Shown: in pieces, positions 46,953 to 58,826 of the stretch
Layout: the number at the start of each line of letters is the position of its first letter
Numbering within the stretch: the first letter of the stretch is position 1
Translations under genes and position numbers: made by a program
The notes under the pieces: model-generated
The model's database searches: none
What the model was told of the DNA's origin: nothing
Seen by the model: the letters and a program-made list of their open reading frames with translations, nothing else
From: Lineus longissimus
Lineage: Eukaryota; Nemertea; Pilidiophora; Heteronemertea; Lineidae
Reading direction: 5' to 3'
NCBI RefSeq assembly: GCF_910592395.1
Contig: NC_088322.1
Span: 5,825,431-5,889,430 of the forward strand
DNA length: 64,000 nt

Positions 46953-47227
46953 TCGCCGTTGATAGAAGGAAGTACATCCGAAGAAACACGGACCGAAGCT
47001 TATATGACGTATCTGGCCCGATTAAAACAACAACACGACGTACACCAATAAGCTGCATTGCGTATTGTAAATCGCGGATTGTTCCTTGCAAACATGCTAT
47101 TTTCTCGCAGAAAACGAAGAATTGTGAGCTTTTCTCAAAGTCCATTTATGTTTTACAAATAAGAACGAACTTAAAGGCTGAGGTTAAAACAGGATTTCAC
47201 TACAAGCTAAAAGTGGAGGCCATGTAA
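46953..47227 (+). CDS. PAN/apple-like exon, unit C
   Basis: The acceptor TTTTTTCAG is intact. The exon has the same length and stop as in units A and B, with substitutions such as RRTPISCIAYC for RRAPINCIAYC. It lacks a usable LamG partner in this unit. The upstream intron has a deletion of about 215 bp relative to unit A (junction near 46800). Confidence 0.55.
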
Positions 47228-47397
47228 TTAATGAATAATTTGGCAATGTAATGAGGGAAAAGAGTTGTTTCAATCTGATGAGCAGCATAACAAGTTTCCA
47301 TTGATAGAGATAAACAAGCCAAAAGTCGTCAGTATACTCGGCGACGAAGGAATTACCTCTGCTGGTATCATCAGTTGCGACGTGGTACTATCGGCAT

Positions 47398-48110
47398 AAC
47401 CTTGTGCACGTGTGGAACATCAAAATACATTCACCAGTAGAGGCTTTTCCGACTTCTTAACAGCTTCTCTAACTATTTCCTGATTTATCCGACAAAAGTC
47501 CGACATTGTTCGACTTTTCCCAGAAAGGAAAAAAACCTGTGAAAAATATCAGGGCTTCCCAAAATAGGGCATTAAAGATCAAAGGCCTCGCTTTTCAAAA
47601 TAGGTCATTTGTACATCGGCAGCGCTCATGTTTCTATGAAGAATGTTTTTATCACTCAGTCAAACCATACCCATGCATCTTGACCACAAGATTTCGACTC
47701 AGCTGAAAGTACTTGAAATATTAGCGATAAACAATGGGTGAGCCTATGTGAACCATACAAGACCAAATGTAACAACCGACGAATGCCTTGCACCCAATCA
47801 CTTCTTGGAGATGAAGACAGATTACGGACACCACACGGTAAAAGACCTGGCCAAGGTTAACTGGAGGACGCTGGGGGCTGCCTGCTGCGCATGAAGTCGA
47901 CTGGTCATGTGCGTAGCTAGTCTTTCGATCGGGGAGGCTCTCTGGGGTCGGGGTGGCTAACGTCTAGCTATGCCCTTCTTGAAAAAAAGACGCTATGGCA
48001 ATTTATCAACGAATTCGGCCTCATCGCCACGAATTCAACATCCGCAGCGAGTATTACAGTTTAATGATTCGGCAAACTAGCTTTTCGAGTATCCCTTCTG
48101 AGAGCAACAC
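47398..48110 (+). repeat. Spacer repeat, unit C
   Basis: It is almost identical to 24955-25670 in unit A. Confidence 0.75.
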
Positions 48111-48271
48111 GCATTAATCAGATAAAAAAAATATGATTTTGCCGTCACTTTCTCCGATAAATAACAATTCGGAGTTTGGGATTCGTAAAGTTGCGAATAT
48201 TATATATATAAATATTTTCCTGCTCCGAACACGTCCCCTTCAATTCCCTCATATCGTTGTCTCAATTTCAG

Positions 48272-48996
48272 GTTACGAAGTCCTACACCATTACGGGTTT
48301 ATATACGATTACTTCAGCAGCATGCGCATTCTCCCCTATCACAAATATGGCGCATTCACGAGCATAAACGGTGCAGCCAAACCAAAACAAATGGGCTTTT
48401 ATACATCCCTAGTAAACTTCTACATAATGGACCTTCTTCTGAGGGAGGAATGTTTCACGACTCCAGAGGAAATCTGCGGTTACGGCCCCTTCGGGCTTGA
48501 CACAAATGACCAAACTGCAAATTACGGCGGTGGCATCATAGCCCGGCCGTTTTTCCGGCGGAACCTGTCACCGTACGTCGGAACGTATGGCAATAAGGTA
48601 TTCGGTAACCTGACCGTATTCTTAAACCATACAACATACACACTTCACGCAATTTATGGCAAATACGGACGTCTTCTGATAAATTTGTTCCAAGCTGACG
48701 AATTCAGCACAGAGTCTGAATTAGGCTGGACGCTTTTTTGTGATGGCTTTGAAAACTTCGGGAAGTTTACATTCAAGAAAGACGGGACTGTCGACGCAAT
48801 TTCATTACCATGTATAGAGCCGCAGGATCCGCTAGTATTTCATCGAGACCATCGCCTGCCAGAGGTGGTCAACCCCATTGACAAGGGGTCTCAGCTTCAC
48901 GTGGCCTGCATACAATCCTTCTCGAACTCATGGCAAGTTTCTAAAACACTCGTTTTGGTGGCTTTGCTTTTAGTGTTTGTTTTGGTGTGGTCATAG
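48272..48996 (+). CDS. Serine beta-lactamase-like C-terminal exon, unit C, intact
   Basis: An acceptor (GTCTCAATTTCAG) opens a 241-residue frame to TAG at 48996. EVLHHYGF and YGAFTSINGAAKP resemble the end of the class C beta-lactamase/peptidase S12 fold, where an HxG-type motif is followed by a strand reading GVFTSxNG. LSPYVGTYGNKVFGNL to DPLVFHRD resembles the C-terminal beta domain that follows this fold in invertebrate proteins such as gigasin-6. The last 19 residues (VLVALLLVFVLVWS) are hydrophobic, suggesting a membrane or GPI anchor. The catalytic SxxK domain is not in the window, so this is an orphan last exon. The exon requires phase 1 from a missing upstream exon. Confidence 0.5.
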
Positions 48997-50720
48997 CATT
49001 TTCATTTTTCTATTCTATTTCGCGCTTGTTCTCGGGGAGCCTAAAGGGCAATGTGTATTCATCCTCCTTCACATACCGGCGGGGAGTCACCTACGAAACA
49101 GAAAGTACAAGAGACATGACTGTATGGTCTGTACATTCATGTCTGAAGTATGTTCCCCAGGAGCTGATAGTATGTTCCCCAGGAGCTTTCTCTAACTTTT
49201 CCTGATTTATCCGACAAAAGTCCGACATTGTCCGACTTTTCTGTGAAAGGTCAGATTTCTAGAAAACCTGTGAAAAATACCAGGGCTACCCAAAATAGGG
49301 CAATAAAGATCAAAGGTTTATGGGATTAATGTGGTGAGCCAAACACCCAGAGCGACCCTACATGTAAGAATGAATACTAATTAGCTCACTCAATTAGTCG
49401 GACAATGTCGGACTTTTGTCGAATAAATCAGGAAAAGTTTGAGAAACCGTTAAGATGTCGGAAAAAGCCTCCTGGTGCGTACACCACTTGGCCTTGATTA
49501 ACCAGTTGTGATAAAATGCCCGTCAATTTGATATCGACCGCAGAACTTTGAATCCTCACACAAGATTGTCATTCCCTTTAATTTTTGTAGTATTAGTTTT
49601 ATGAAGTCTTATGGTATTGGTGCATGAATCATGAGCTAAAAATGTGTTAGGCAGTTAAAGGGGTACGCCATTCGTAATTGATGATGGTTCAGGGCAATAG
49701 AAATGCATTTATACACAATGCCGTAGTACAGTTATTACAGTGTGTGCATACGAATCTGCTGAAACTTGGTGTCTATAGCATTTGAATATCTGTCTACACC
49801 ACCACGGCAATTCAGGACGTACTTTCGCAATTGAAAATTTTCAAATTGAATTATAATTTTTTAGCGAAATGCCGTATGTTTTGAGTGTTTTTTCTATAAT
49901 ATCATATCGGAGCTACTTTTTTTTTTTTCGAAAGCTTTCAGCGGTCAATACAAACTCTGTAACCCCCCACCCCGGTAAGAAAATCGACAATTAGCCGACA
50001 CAAAGACGTACATTAAAATCGCTAGACGCTCTTCACATTATCAACAAAGTTTTTCAACGGTTATGAATAACTTTCTTTTAAAAGTGATGAGCAAATCGAA
50101 TGCCACTACATATTCTTCTCATCGACGGGTAGAATAAACTGTTCGCCCAAAACTTCAGTCTAATTGGACATAAAAGTCGACACTAAATTATTGGCGATCG
50201 ATGATCAACTGGGAGGGGGGATACAAGGTTTTCATTGACCGCTGCATGACAGACATGACTGTATCCACTCACACACGAGTTAACTATGCTCTACGCAAAG
50301 ATTAAAACAAACAATACATCTCCTCCAGTTACATTGATTACAGAACATGCAACTGGGGTCCTTGGCAGGATTGTTTAAAACCCCATTAGATTTAACAGAG
50401 TCGTTCATGATCAATCTCAACGTGACGATGTCCATGGGATTACCTGAGCGAGATTACGTCTTTAGGGATACTTAACGTGACAGTTAGCAAGTTTGGATAA
50501 AAAATTGAGAATATTGATTTGCATATAGTTTTCCCTTTTACAAAAATCAAGGTAGCTCATTTATTCTAGCAAGTATGAAGAGGAGTGAGGTATTGTTTGT
50601 AATTGTCTTCCCTTTAAAGACAACCCCTCCAAATGACTGGGGGTCAAGTGCAGCTGAGCACAATGCGACGACCCCCCCCCCCCCCCCACCACCACCACAC
50701 ACACACACGCACACCTCCTC
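48997..50720 (+). repeat. Unit C distal flank
   Basis: The near-identical counterpart of 26547-28285. Homology to unit A stops at the poly-C/(CA)n tract at 50672-50710. Confidence 0.8.
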
Positions 50721-51572
50721 CAAATGAAACCCGACTGTTGGGATAAATGGAAATTATGATTTAACACAATTTTATATCGAACTGGAGGTGTTGCTTGTCT
50801 CACCAAAACCGCGAGGGTGGAGTTAAAATGTAGACCAAAATTGATGGTTCATCGTAGGTTTCCATGAAAGTTTAAACTTTCCCAAGGAACAAACAGGAAG
50901 TAGGGCGAAGCACTCGAACAGCCCACGACAGGTTTTGAGAGAGATTTCGATCGAAGTTAGCTGCAGTTCCGCCCGCCCATGCTCGGATTTGTAACGTGCA
51001 TCTGATCGATGTGGGGGCGGAAAATTGGCCTCGCTGCGCAGCATTCTCCTTCACACACGAACAATATTTTACTAACAGCTATAATAACAAAGTGTAGTTT
51101 CGGCTGGACATTCGTCTGAAATAATGATACATGGCCACTCAAATATCTTGTTTTACTAACCGGGTATTCATTAAATCAAAGTGTTTTTTCTGATAGACCT
51201 GGCCGAAGGTGCGTGGCTGACCTCTTATCACTAAACTGTAATAGTCTGATTACAAATGGTAATGTTACACACCCCGAAGCAGCCGGTGTCATAGTTGACA
51301 AGCTTTATTTGACACCGCGAAAGAGCATTGGTCAGGCCTCTCCTGAGGATGATCTAGTGTTGTGCAACACCACAATCTCTTGGGAAATGTGGTCTGGTCA
51401 CATTCCTGAGTTCAACGAAGTACCTTTGTCCAGAGCGATATGGAAAACAATTTACTGGTGTTAGTTTGCAATGTCATGAGAAGGGTGAACAATACCAAGA
51501 ATCTGAAACTCCAGAAAGTCTTTACCTTGTGTTTCATTGAGTGTACAGCCCAAATAGTCCTAGCCTTAAATA

Positions 51573-53481
51573 CTGTATACGTTGCATTTGCTGGCCACCA
51601 CAAGAAGACCAGAATAGGCCTATATTACTCCTTATACATGTTTAAGGCCACGAGGAGAGTTCCATTTGTCACCACTCACTGAAATGTTGTATAATAATTT
51701 TGGAAGCTACGGATTGCCTCGTCAGCAGTCTGCTGGCACACTGACATTAACTGTCAATGAAAGTTAGGCCTTTGAAAACAATTTTATGCAATATTGATTA
51801 GCAAGATGTTGCGGCCAAGGCAGTCGATGTTGTCAGCATGCTTGTAAGGACAATTCGTTTTCTCCTGATTTTGCACCGTCTTTGGTGCATGGACAATGGG
51901 AATGGAGCTGAGGAGGACCGTAATGAAAATGATGCCGTTGGTGATAATGAAAATGTCGTAATTCCTCGCAGACTGAACGCCTACTCATTAGATATTCGTA
52001 TCAGGCGACTTGATGAGTACCATGAGCTGAACATTGCAAGGCCAAATGGGATTACTCCTTCAGAATATGGACAGCTACGTGGCATTCCCCTAAGGACCAT
52101 TGCGCGATGGATACAGGAGGAGGATGAATTGCGCGAGAGACACCGAGAATCCACATACAGATTGCGACAGATGCAAAGGCTAAGGCAACATGGAATTGAT
52201 GGCACAGGTAAGTTATCCTGGTGACCTTGGTGCATCGGGGAAATGAATCAGGTGAATGAGGTGAAATGTAGGTGGGGGCTGGTAGGCAGGCAGGTGATGT
52301 GGCCCTTACGATTTTCCTCTCTCATTTCAGGTAGATGGTCAGAGGTAGAGAGACTCTTAAATGATTGGTTCCTACAGCGTCGAGAACATGGTCTTCCGGC
52401 TGGGAGTTACCTGATGTTCCAGGGTGAACGGTTCTTCAACATTTGGTGGCACGATCTTCCTGAGGAACAGAGAGAACATTGGATGGAACTGCGCCCTCAT
52501 CTCATACCATTTTCAGCATCAAGTGGATGGTTACAAGATTTCTTGACTCGTCATGGTATTAGCTACAGGAAGACTTGCAAAGACTCTACATCAATACTGC
52601 TCAATGCTACAGAGTTGGTAACGGCATTTCAAAATGAGGTCCGAAACATTATCAATGATAATGGAATACAGATTTTCGTCAACATGGATGAAAATTTTGT
52701 TCATTGGGACATCGCACCCACGTACACGTACTCTTTGCAAGGTTTGAAACAAGTGGACATACGAACTTCGCGAGGAAATGTAAAATTAGGGTGTACGGTG
52801 ACTTTAGCGATGACTGCGTGTGGGAGAAAACTCCCTGCAAGTATAATTTTCAAGGGTCTGCGCGATGATGGTCCAGAAATCGCTCGACTTCGGGCAACTG
52901 CCCCCGATGGTGTGCGGGTAACGGGCTCGCAAACAGGCTGGGCCAGTTGGCAGACACTGATTGCTGGGGTAAATGATTGCCTCATACCGTTTGTGGGAGA
53001 CAACTTTCCATTCCTCCTAATTTGGGATATGTTCCAAGCGCACCGGCATCAACAAGAGCGTGACCATGTAGAGGTCGTTCTCCACAAATCACCAGGGATG
53101 CTGTAATTCAGATGGTATCAACTGCCTGGGAGAGAATTGCCCCAGAAGCAATCAATACAGCATGGAGAGTGAGTGGGCTTGAAGGCAATCAAGAAAATCC
53201 GCCTCATCAAAATGATGAGGTACACTTTGAAGTTGATGCCGAAAATCCCGAAGATGATCTTCATTTCCTTGAAGATTTAGATGAGTGAGATTGATAGGGT
53301 AATGCTCTCCAATAAAGCCCTGTGTGCTCAAATCAATGTGTTATGATGTCAGTTTTTCCCACAGGCCTAGACCTCATTCCCTGACAATGCAGTTGATCTA
53401 TGAAGGCCTAAAACATGTATAAGGAGTAATATAGGCCTATTCTGGTCTTCTTGTGGTGGCCAGCAAATGCAACGTATACAG
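51573..53481 (+). mobile_element. Pogo/Tigger-like DNA transposon with TA TSD
   Basis: Terminal inverted repeats of about 77 bp (51573-51649 and 53405-53481) start CTGTATACGTTGCATTTGCT, with near-perfect identity. TA lies on both sides (51571-51572, 53482-53483). The paralogous site near 58327 lacks the element and has a single TA. It encodes a split transposase (next entry). Confidence 0.9.
51838..53288 (+). pseudogene. Pogo-like transposase, internally deleted
   Basis: Exon 1 (to 52207, donor GTAAGT) carries an HTH-like segment (SEYGQLRGIPLRTIARWI). Exon 2 starts at 52331 after CTCATTTCAG and joins in phase through a glycine codon. It has FLTRHGISYR, the first catalytic Asp region IFVNMDENFVHW, and the second, FLLIWDMFQAHR. 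The frame ends at 53106. A second frame right after it resumes a typical C-terminal piece (IQMVSTAWERIAPEAIN) up to 53288. The segment that should contain the third acidic residue is not visible between them, so a deletion is likely. The element is inactive by itself. Confidence 0.8.
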
Positions 53482-53734
53482 TATGTACTCTCATTGCATT
53501 CACTATACTGAGTTTAAGCGAAGCATTCCTTTACATTGATTTATACATCGATGGTTGAAACACTGGGCATGACTTAAGACTATAATATCGGGTCAGAAAT
53601 TGCATCCGAATCCTGCATGGGTTTTTCTAGCTTCGCTGTGGCAATCGGGGTCCTTGCGTCAGGACTATCTGATTAACAACTCCTTTCCTTCTAACCTATG
53701 TTCAGCAGATCACAGTGCTGTCCCATATGGCACT

Positions 53735-55847
53735 TCAATTCAAAACGATGGTATATATGGTCACACCACTTCCCGGCAATGTTTGTACGCTCTCTGGTGA
53801 GAAGTCGACGTTAGAGAGAACACAGGTCCTATCAGATGTTCGGTACGATATAGACATGCATTCATCGTTGGTCTGACACTGCCTGACACAGGTCAACCTG
53901 CTTCCAACATTAAACTGCTGAAGGCGCTTGTCGGCTGGGATATCACCATCGGCAAACTGTCTGAATCTCGATTCTGGAATAAGGAAATATATCTTGGTAC
54001 ACGGCCAATGCATCCCTACATTTTTGAGATACTTAATATCGAGTGGATTCTATGCATCTCAAGGTCTATGTGACTCGTGGGTTCAAGTGTTCCCAAATCG
54101 ATATGGTCCAATGTGCCATGTGGGGGAATATTGAATGATTCTTTTCGAACTGCCTGACTTAACCATCACCCAACTCTAGCCACAACCGACAATTTGGCCT
54201 CCTTGAGCCTGATCCAGAAACCATTCTTCCAAGGTCTACATGTCACGCGACTCTTTGCCATTTCTAGCCAGATATCTGCGACCCGTCGTGTAAAGGTTCT
54301 TTATGAGTTGATCATATTCACACCAAACCTGGTTGCCGTTTTCAACATTTCAAAATAGACCATCTGACCACCTTCTAGCGAAAAGCAACCTAAATTGCAG
54401 TTCAGTTCAGGTCCCTTAGAGCCTTAGATAACTAAAAAAGTCAATATTTTTTATCGCTGAACTCGAAATCTCCGACTTACCGTATGGCTTTGCGCGCTTC
54501 AGACAGTACTTCCTAGCTCCGTTCATGTCATCTACAGATAGCCCGACATTGAATATCATAACGCAGCTCATCTCCCCAAGAAAGTAACTATCGTTACGCG
54601 TCAAGCGTTTGCCGAGTATGATTTGAGTTGTTTTGGTGTACGGTTTGATTGAGCCCGTGGTGAATTCTCCCGTGTTCGCGCCAACTTGCCCAATCAGCTT
54701 GGATGCACCCATGTCGTAAGAAATACAAATGAAACTCCATGTGTTGAGAGGTATTACGAGGTCACTAAACGTGTACATAGGCCCGGATGACGATAGCTGC
54801 TCTTCCATGCTAGTGTATAGGTTATTCGATGGATAAAACCACACACGCAAGCCAAATACTTCACCTTCCGTATACTCCAATATGGCAGCAGGGCTTTTCT
54901 CTGGTTTCACAAATGCAGTGATTGAAAATGATCCGTTAGCACAAACATCAAGAGAATTCGAACCCTTGACACTCAGGAAGGACGTAGCTCGTCCGTGAAA
55001 TTTAAACGCTGTGTCCTTTTCACCCGTTGGGCCAGATGTGAACGTGACGTCATATTCTGTTGCATTATTTCCGAAACCAGATTGATCTTCGGCCCTTGTA
55101 TCTGCATTCATCATCCAGATAGCAGCCGGCGGCGGTGTAAAAGCTGTGTCATGAAGAAATGAGTAAAAATGGATATTGTGTTTTGCAAGAATAAGCTTAC
55201 ATAATATTCAGTCGTTGGTACGTACCAGCAAGAGTCGTGAAGTCCTTGTCAATGATCTCTTGACATCTTCACCAGGACGGCGTGAAGAATGTTTTGTTTG
55301 GACACTCTGCACCAGTCTGATGAGTTGTTAAGGGAAAGGGAAAAGCAAACATGCACAACTTAGCATGGTGGCTTCAGTAATGAAAGGGAAAAACATTAAG
55401 ACAGTATAATTCACTACTTCAAAACTGAAAATACTAGAAAAAAGCAGAAAAACGAGTTGTATTTGACCTCTTTTTGTGCACCCGGTGTCCGATCAATGAC
55501 AAAACTATTTGATTCGTACGCGATATCGCTCAAGCAGCATTAATTTTGGTTATCGTATTCGCAGTTAATCGGGCAAAGAGAAGGAATGACGGGTGATTAC
55601 ATAATAGACTGTTATCACTGCTGTCTGCCTACACAACTGCAAAAGTAATCACCAGGAATTGTTATGCATGAGCGAAATCACGTAAGAATAAAATTATTTT
55701 GTCGTTGACCGGGGACCGTGGTGAAGTCAGTGGAAACAGAACTGGTGGAATATACTGTATTATCTCAAGATGAGCGCCGATCGTTTTATGATGTCTATAC
55801 TCACCTGACACCATCAAGACCGCCGAGGCAAGGCACAACACAAACAT
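53735..55847 (-). CDS. Secreted LamG-PAN protein, complete three-exon gene
   Basis: Exon 1 is 55847-55805 (ATG; MFVLCLASAVLMVS signal peptide; donor GTGAGT, phase 1). Exon 2 is 55143-54481 (acceptor ATGACACAG; donor ACG|GTAAGT, phase 1). Exon 3 is 53973-53735 (acceptor CTTATTCCAG; stop TGA). Phases match at both junctions and the total is 945 nt, or 314 residues. Exon 2 is a LamG/concanavalin-like domain: AFKFHGRATSFLSV, ITAFVKPEKSPAAILEY, PLNTWSFICISYD, YFLGEMSCVMIFNVGLS. Exon 3 is a PAN/apple domain: LTCVRQCQTNDECMSISYR and RTCVLSNVDFS. The protein is predicted to be extracellular with a binding role. An upstream in-frame TTG at 55874 is not a likely start. Confidence 0.8.
54416..55143 (-). 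CDS. LamG exon of the minus-strand gene
   Basis: The exon proper is 55143-54481; the frame continues into the intron to a stop at 54416. The first residues after the signal peptide read AFTPPPAAIWMMNAD. Two cysteine-containing strands (SLDVCANGS and RKYCLKRAK) bracket the fold. It has the same phase arrangement as the plus-strand unit B LamG exon. Confidence 0.75.
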
Positions 55848-56923
55848 AAAAATTGTTCTGCTTGTTGTCTTCAACTGAATGTCACGACAATATATCCTGG
55901 TGGCCTGTCTTACTTTGCTGACTGGTTTCCGTGATATAGCAAATTAACACCAGTTAAACTAAACAAACATTAATTGTTAAATATACTCCATCGTCACCAG
56001 GACAACGCAAAAAGTCTATTGCGTTTTAATGGTTATCAATAGGTTGCTAATGATGTTCCTGTGGGATCCGTAAATATGGTCGTGCCCGAACGCTTACACA
56101 TAGTTAGTGTTTTTCATATTGTTTTGACCAAAGGTACTTAGTTGAACTCAGGAATGTGACCCGATCACATTTAAAGATAGTGGTGTTGCACAACACTCAA
56201 CCAATACTGAGTGTTATGACTGAAACCAAAATTGTAAATCGTTGATAGAATATTATTCAAGAAGAATATTATTACATCTTAACTGCGTCTGCTACATGTA
56301 TGTAATATGACGGTTTTTGTTTGATTCTCAAAGTTATCAAGAGGACGCCCATAATTGAACTTGTTTTATTGAGTTTGGTCAATATATCCAAGTTCTATTC
56401 AGCATCTGCATCACTTGCTGATTGAATCTCGGAGAGCACTGTCGTCTGTCAATCAGTTATTGTCAATTACCGATCAGGATGAAGAGTGCGCTCGTCATAC
56501 ATGAAGAGTTTGTTACAAATCAACGCTCTTAGCAACACATGCTTTGTGTGAAGCCTGGCTTCTTTAGAATATTTAAACGTTTTTTCGAAGTAAAACCAAG
56601 TAATACCTTTTAACGAAGCTGCGTCCATTTTATAACACTAACAACGTTTTTCCCGTCTGTTTCCTTCATACGCGATCTCATTATAACTGTTATAGCTCGT
56701 TACTAAACAAAGATAAACGAAGAAAATGGTAGATCCCATTCAGACCGCTGTATAGACTCGAGCATAGGAGGGATGGTTTAGATTCCGTTTGAAAAAGTTT
56801 TTTTTTCAAATTCGAATTTTTCTTAAATATCACAAAACAGGACTGCAGGACCTACTTGTCCAACTCTAATCTCAATCTGATGATCATTCTTCAGCTGTCA
56901 ATAACTTGCAAAAACGATGAGGG
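55144..56923. other. Intron 1 and upstream flank of the minus-strand LamG-PAN gene
   Basis: Apart from the short signal-peptide exon at 55847-55805 it contains no recognised gene. The flank above 55850 should contain the promoter; no clear TATA box is identified. Confidence 0.4.
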
Positions 56924-56991
56924 GCGGAAAATTGGCCTCACTGCGCACCATTTTCCTTCACACACTGACAATGTTTTACTAACAGCTATAA

Positions 56992-57753
56992 TAAACAAGA
57001 GGCCCAAGGGCCTGGCGCTCAGCTGAAATATATGAACATGGAAAGTACCCGATAGATCTCTTTCAACCTCAGTTTTGTCAATATATCAGGCAAACATACC
57101 AAAGTAAAAAGACTTTTAAATGGTGACAAATATGCCACTTATTAGTCAAATCTAAGTGCCTGAGCGAGGCTGACCTTGAAAAGTAGGTCAAATAGGAAGC
57201 CCATGTGATATCATGTAAAGGAGACTTATTGTACACCAACCATAAAATTCATGTCACTCTGGATACAGCAAAGGCTTTAAAATAGAAAAAAAAACCAAGA
57301 TGGCCGCCCACCAAATTATTCAAAAAAGTAAAGAAAATGTATTTACAAGTGAAAAAAGTAAAAAAAAAAAAAAAAAAAAAATTGACCCGAAGTGGGATTG
57401 GAACCCACAACCTTCAGAGTCATACAAGAGCGGGAAATTCAAATCAAGCTTAAACTAGGTCAACACATATTTTGGCTCAGTAACGCCAACTGGTAGTATC
57501 AATCAAAACTACTCTTAGTAGTTTCAAGACCTACATGCATGCGGTCCTTTTCAACTTTATTTCAAGCTTCTATCTGCTTGAATAAAGCGCCAAAAAATTG
57601 TTTTGTGATTTAGGCTTTTTGCCCCCTGGTGGCCAAACTGTTAATCCTGCCGGACCCACACTTGGTCTATTCAGGAGTCCTGAAGGGTCTAAATGGCTTA
57701 TAGGGAAAATCTATCGCCTATCCGCCATAGTTTCGAAACGTGCCTGTTTAACG

Positions 57754-57788
<35 letters not shown>

Positions 57789-57845
57789 GGACATTCATTC
57801 TACCATTTACTCATATGAATAGCTCAGCTTGTCAGCTGAGCTAAA
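56992..57845. mobile_element. Composite repeat with AAGAGGCCC start and tRNA-like segment
   Basis: It is inserted between GCTATAATA and AAAGTGTAG, which are adjacent in copy 1 (51080-51096). It starts AACAAGAGGCCCAAGGGCCT and ends in the hairpin AGCTCAGCT-TGTC-AGCTGAGCT. On the minus strand, 57385-57465 reads like a tRNA-derived unit: TTGACCT pairs with GGGTCAA and the B-box-like GGTTCCAATCC lies in a GTGGG/CCCAC stem. A poly-A run (57359-57380) and a (GACA)n array (57756-57790) are included. Repeats with this start are abundant in mollusc genomes as I remember them. Confidence 0.7.
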
Positions 57846-58565
57846 AAGTGTAGTTTCGGCGGGACATACATCTGGAATAATGATACATGGCCACTCAAAT
57901 ATTTTGTTTTACTTACTGGATATTCATTTATCCATTTTTTTTGATAGGCCTGGCCGAAGGTACGTGGCGGACCTCTTGTAACTAAACTGTAAAAGTGTGA
58001 TCACAAATAGTAATGTTACACACCCCGAGCAGTCGGTGTCATAGTTGACCAGCTTTATTTGACTCCTTGAAAGAGCTTTGGTTAGGTATCTCCTAAGAAT
58101 GATCTAGTGTTGTGCAACACCACTATCTCTTGGGAAATATGGCCTGGTCCCATTCCTGAGTTCAACGAAGTACCTTTGTCAAGAGCGATATGGAAAACAC
58201 TTTGCTGGTGAGAGCTTGCATTGTCATGAGAAGGGTGAATAATACCAAGAATCTGAAACTCCAGAAAGTCTCTACCTTGTGTTTCATAAAGTGTACAGCC
58301 CAAAGGTGCCCAGGCAAAAATATTTACTTTCAATGAATTCACTGTACTTAGTTTTAGCGAAGCCATCCTTTACATTGATTTATCAATACATGTATATGGT
58401 TGAAACACTGGGCATGGCTTAAGAACTATAATACCCGGTCAGAAAGTTTCATCAGAATCCTGCATGGGTTTTCCGAGGTTCGCGGTTGCAATCGGGGTCA
58501 TTGCGTCAAGACTATCTGATTGACAACTCGTTTCCTTCTAACCTGTTTTCCGCAGGTCACCGTGC

Positions 58566-58826
58566 TCCCCCAAACAGCATTTCAATTCAAAACGATGGTA
58601 TATAGGGTCACACCACTTCCCGACAATGTTTGGACACTCTCTGGTGAGAAGTCGACGTTAGAGAGAACACAGGTCCGATCAGATGTTCGGTACGATATAG
58701 ACATGCATTCATCGTTGGTCTGACACTGCCTGACACAGGTCAACCTGCTTCCAACATTAAACTTCTGAAGGCGCTTGTCGGCTGGGATATCACCATCGGC
58801 AAACTGTCTGAATCTCGATTTCGGAA
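58566..58826 (-). pseudogene. Orphan PAN exon copy with a damaged acceptor
   Basis: It is homologous to 53973-53735. The PAN frame is fully open (LTCVRQCQTNDECMSISYR, then VLSNVDFSPESV) to a TGA near 58588. In place of CTTATTCCAG|AATCG the sequence reads CTTATTCCGAAATCG, so the AG acceptor is gone. No upstream exons were found. Confidence 0.75.

Larger units (their letters stand above)
51012..54135. repeat. Segmental duplication copy 1 (with transposon)
   Basis: It matches 56924-58978 in the same orientation. Copy 1 carries the pogo-like element (51573-53481); copy 2 carries a composite repeat (56992-57845). Both include a PAN exon on the minus strand near their right ends. Confidence 0.8.

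Noticed and set aside
57385-57465. Possible functional tRNA gene on the minus strand
   Set aside because: The acceptor and T arms pair, but the D and anticodon arms are degenerate and it lies within a repeat, so it is a tRNA-derived segment.
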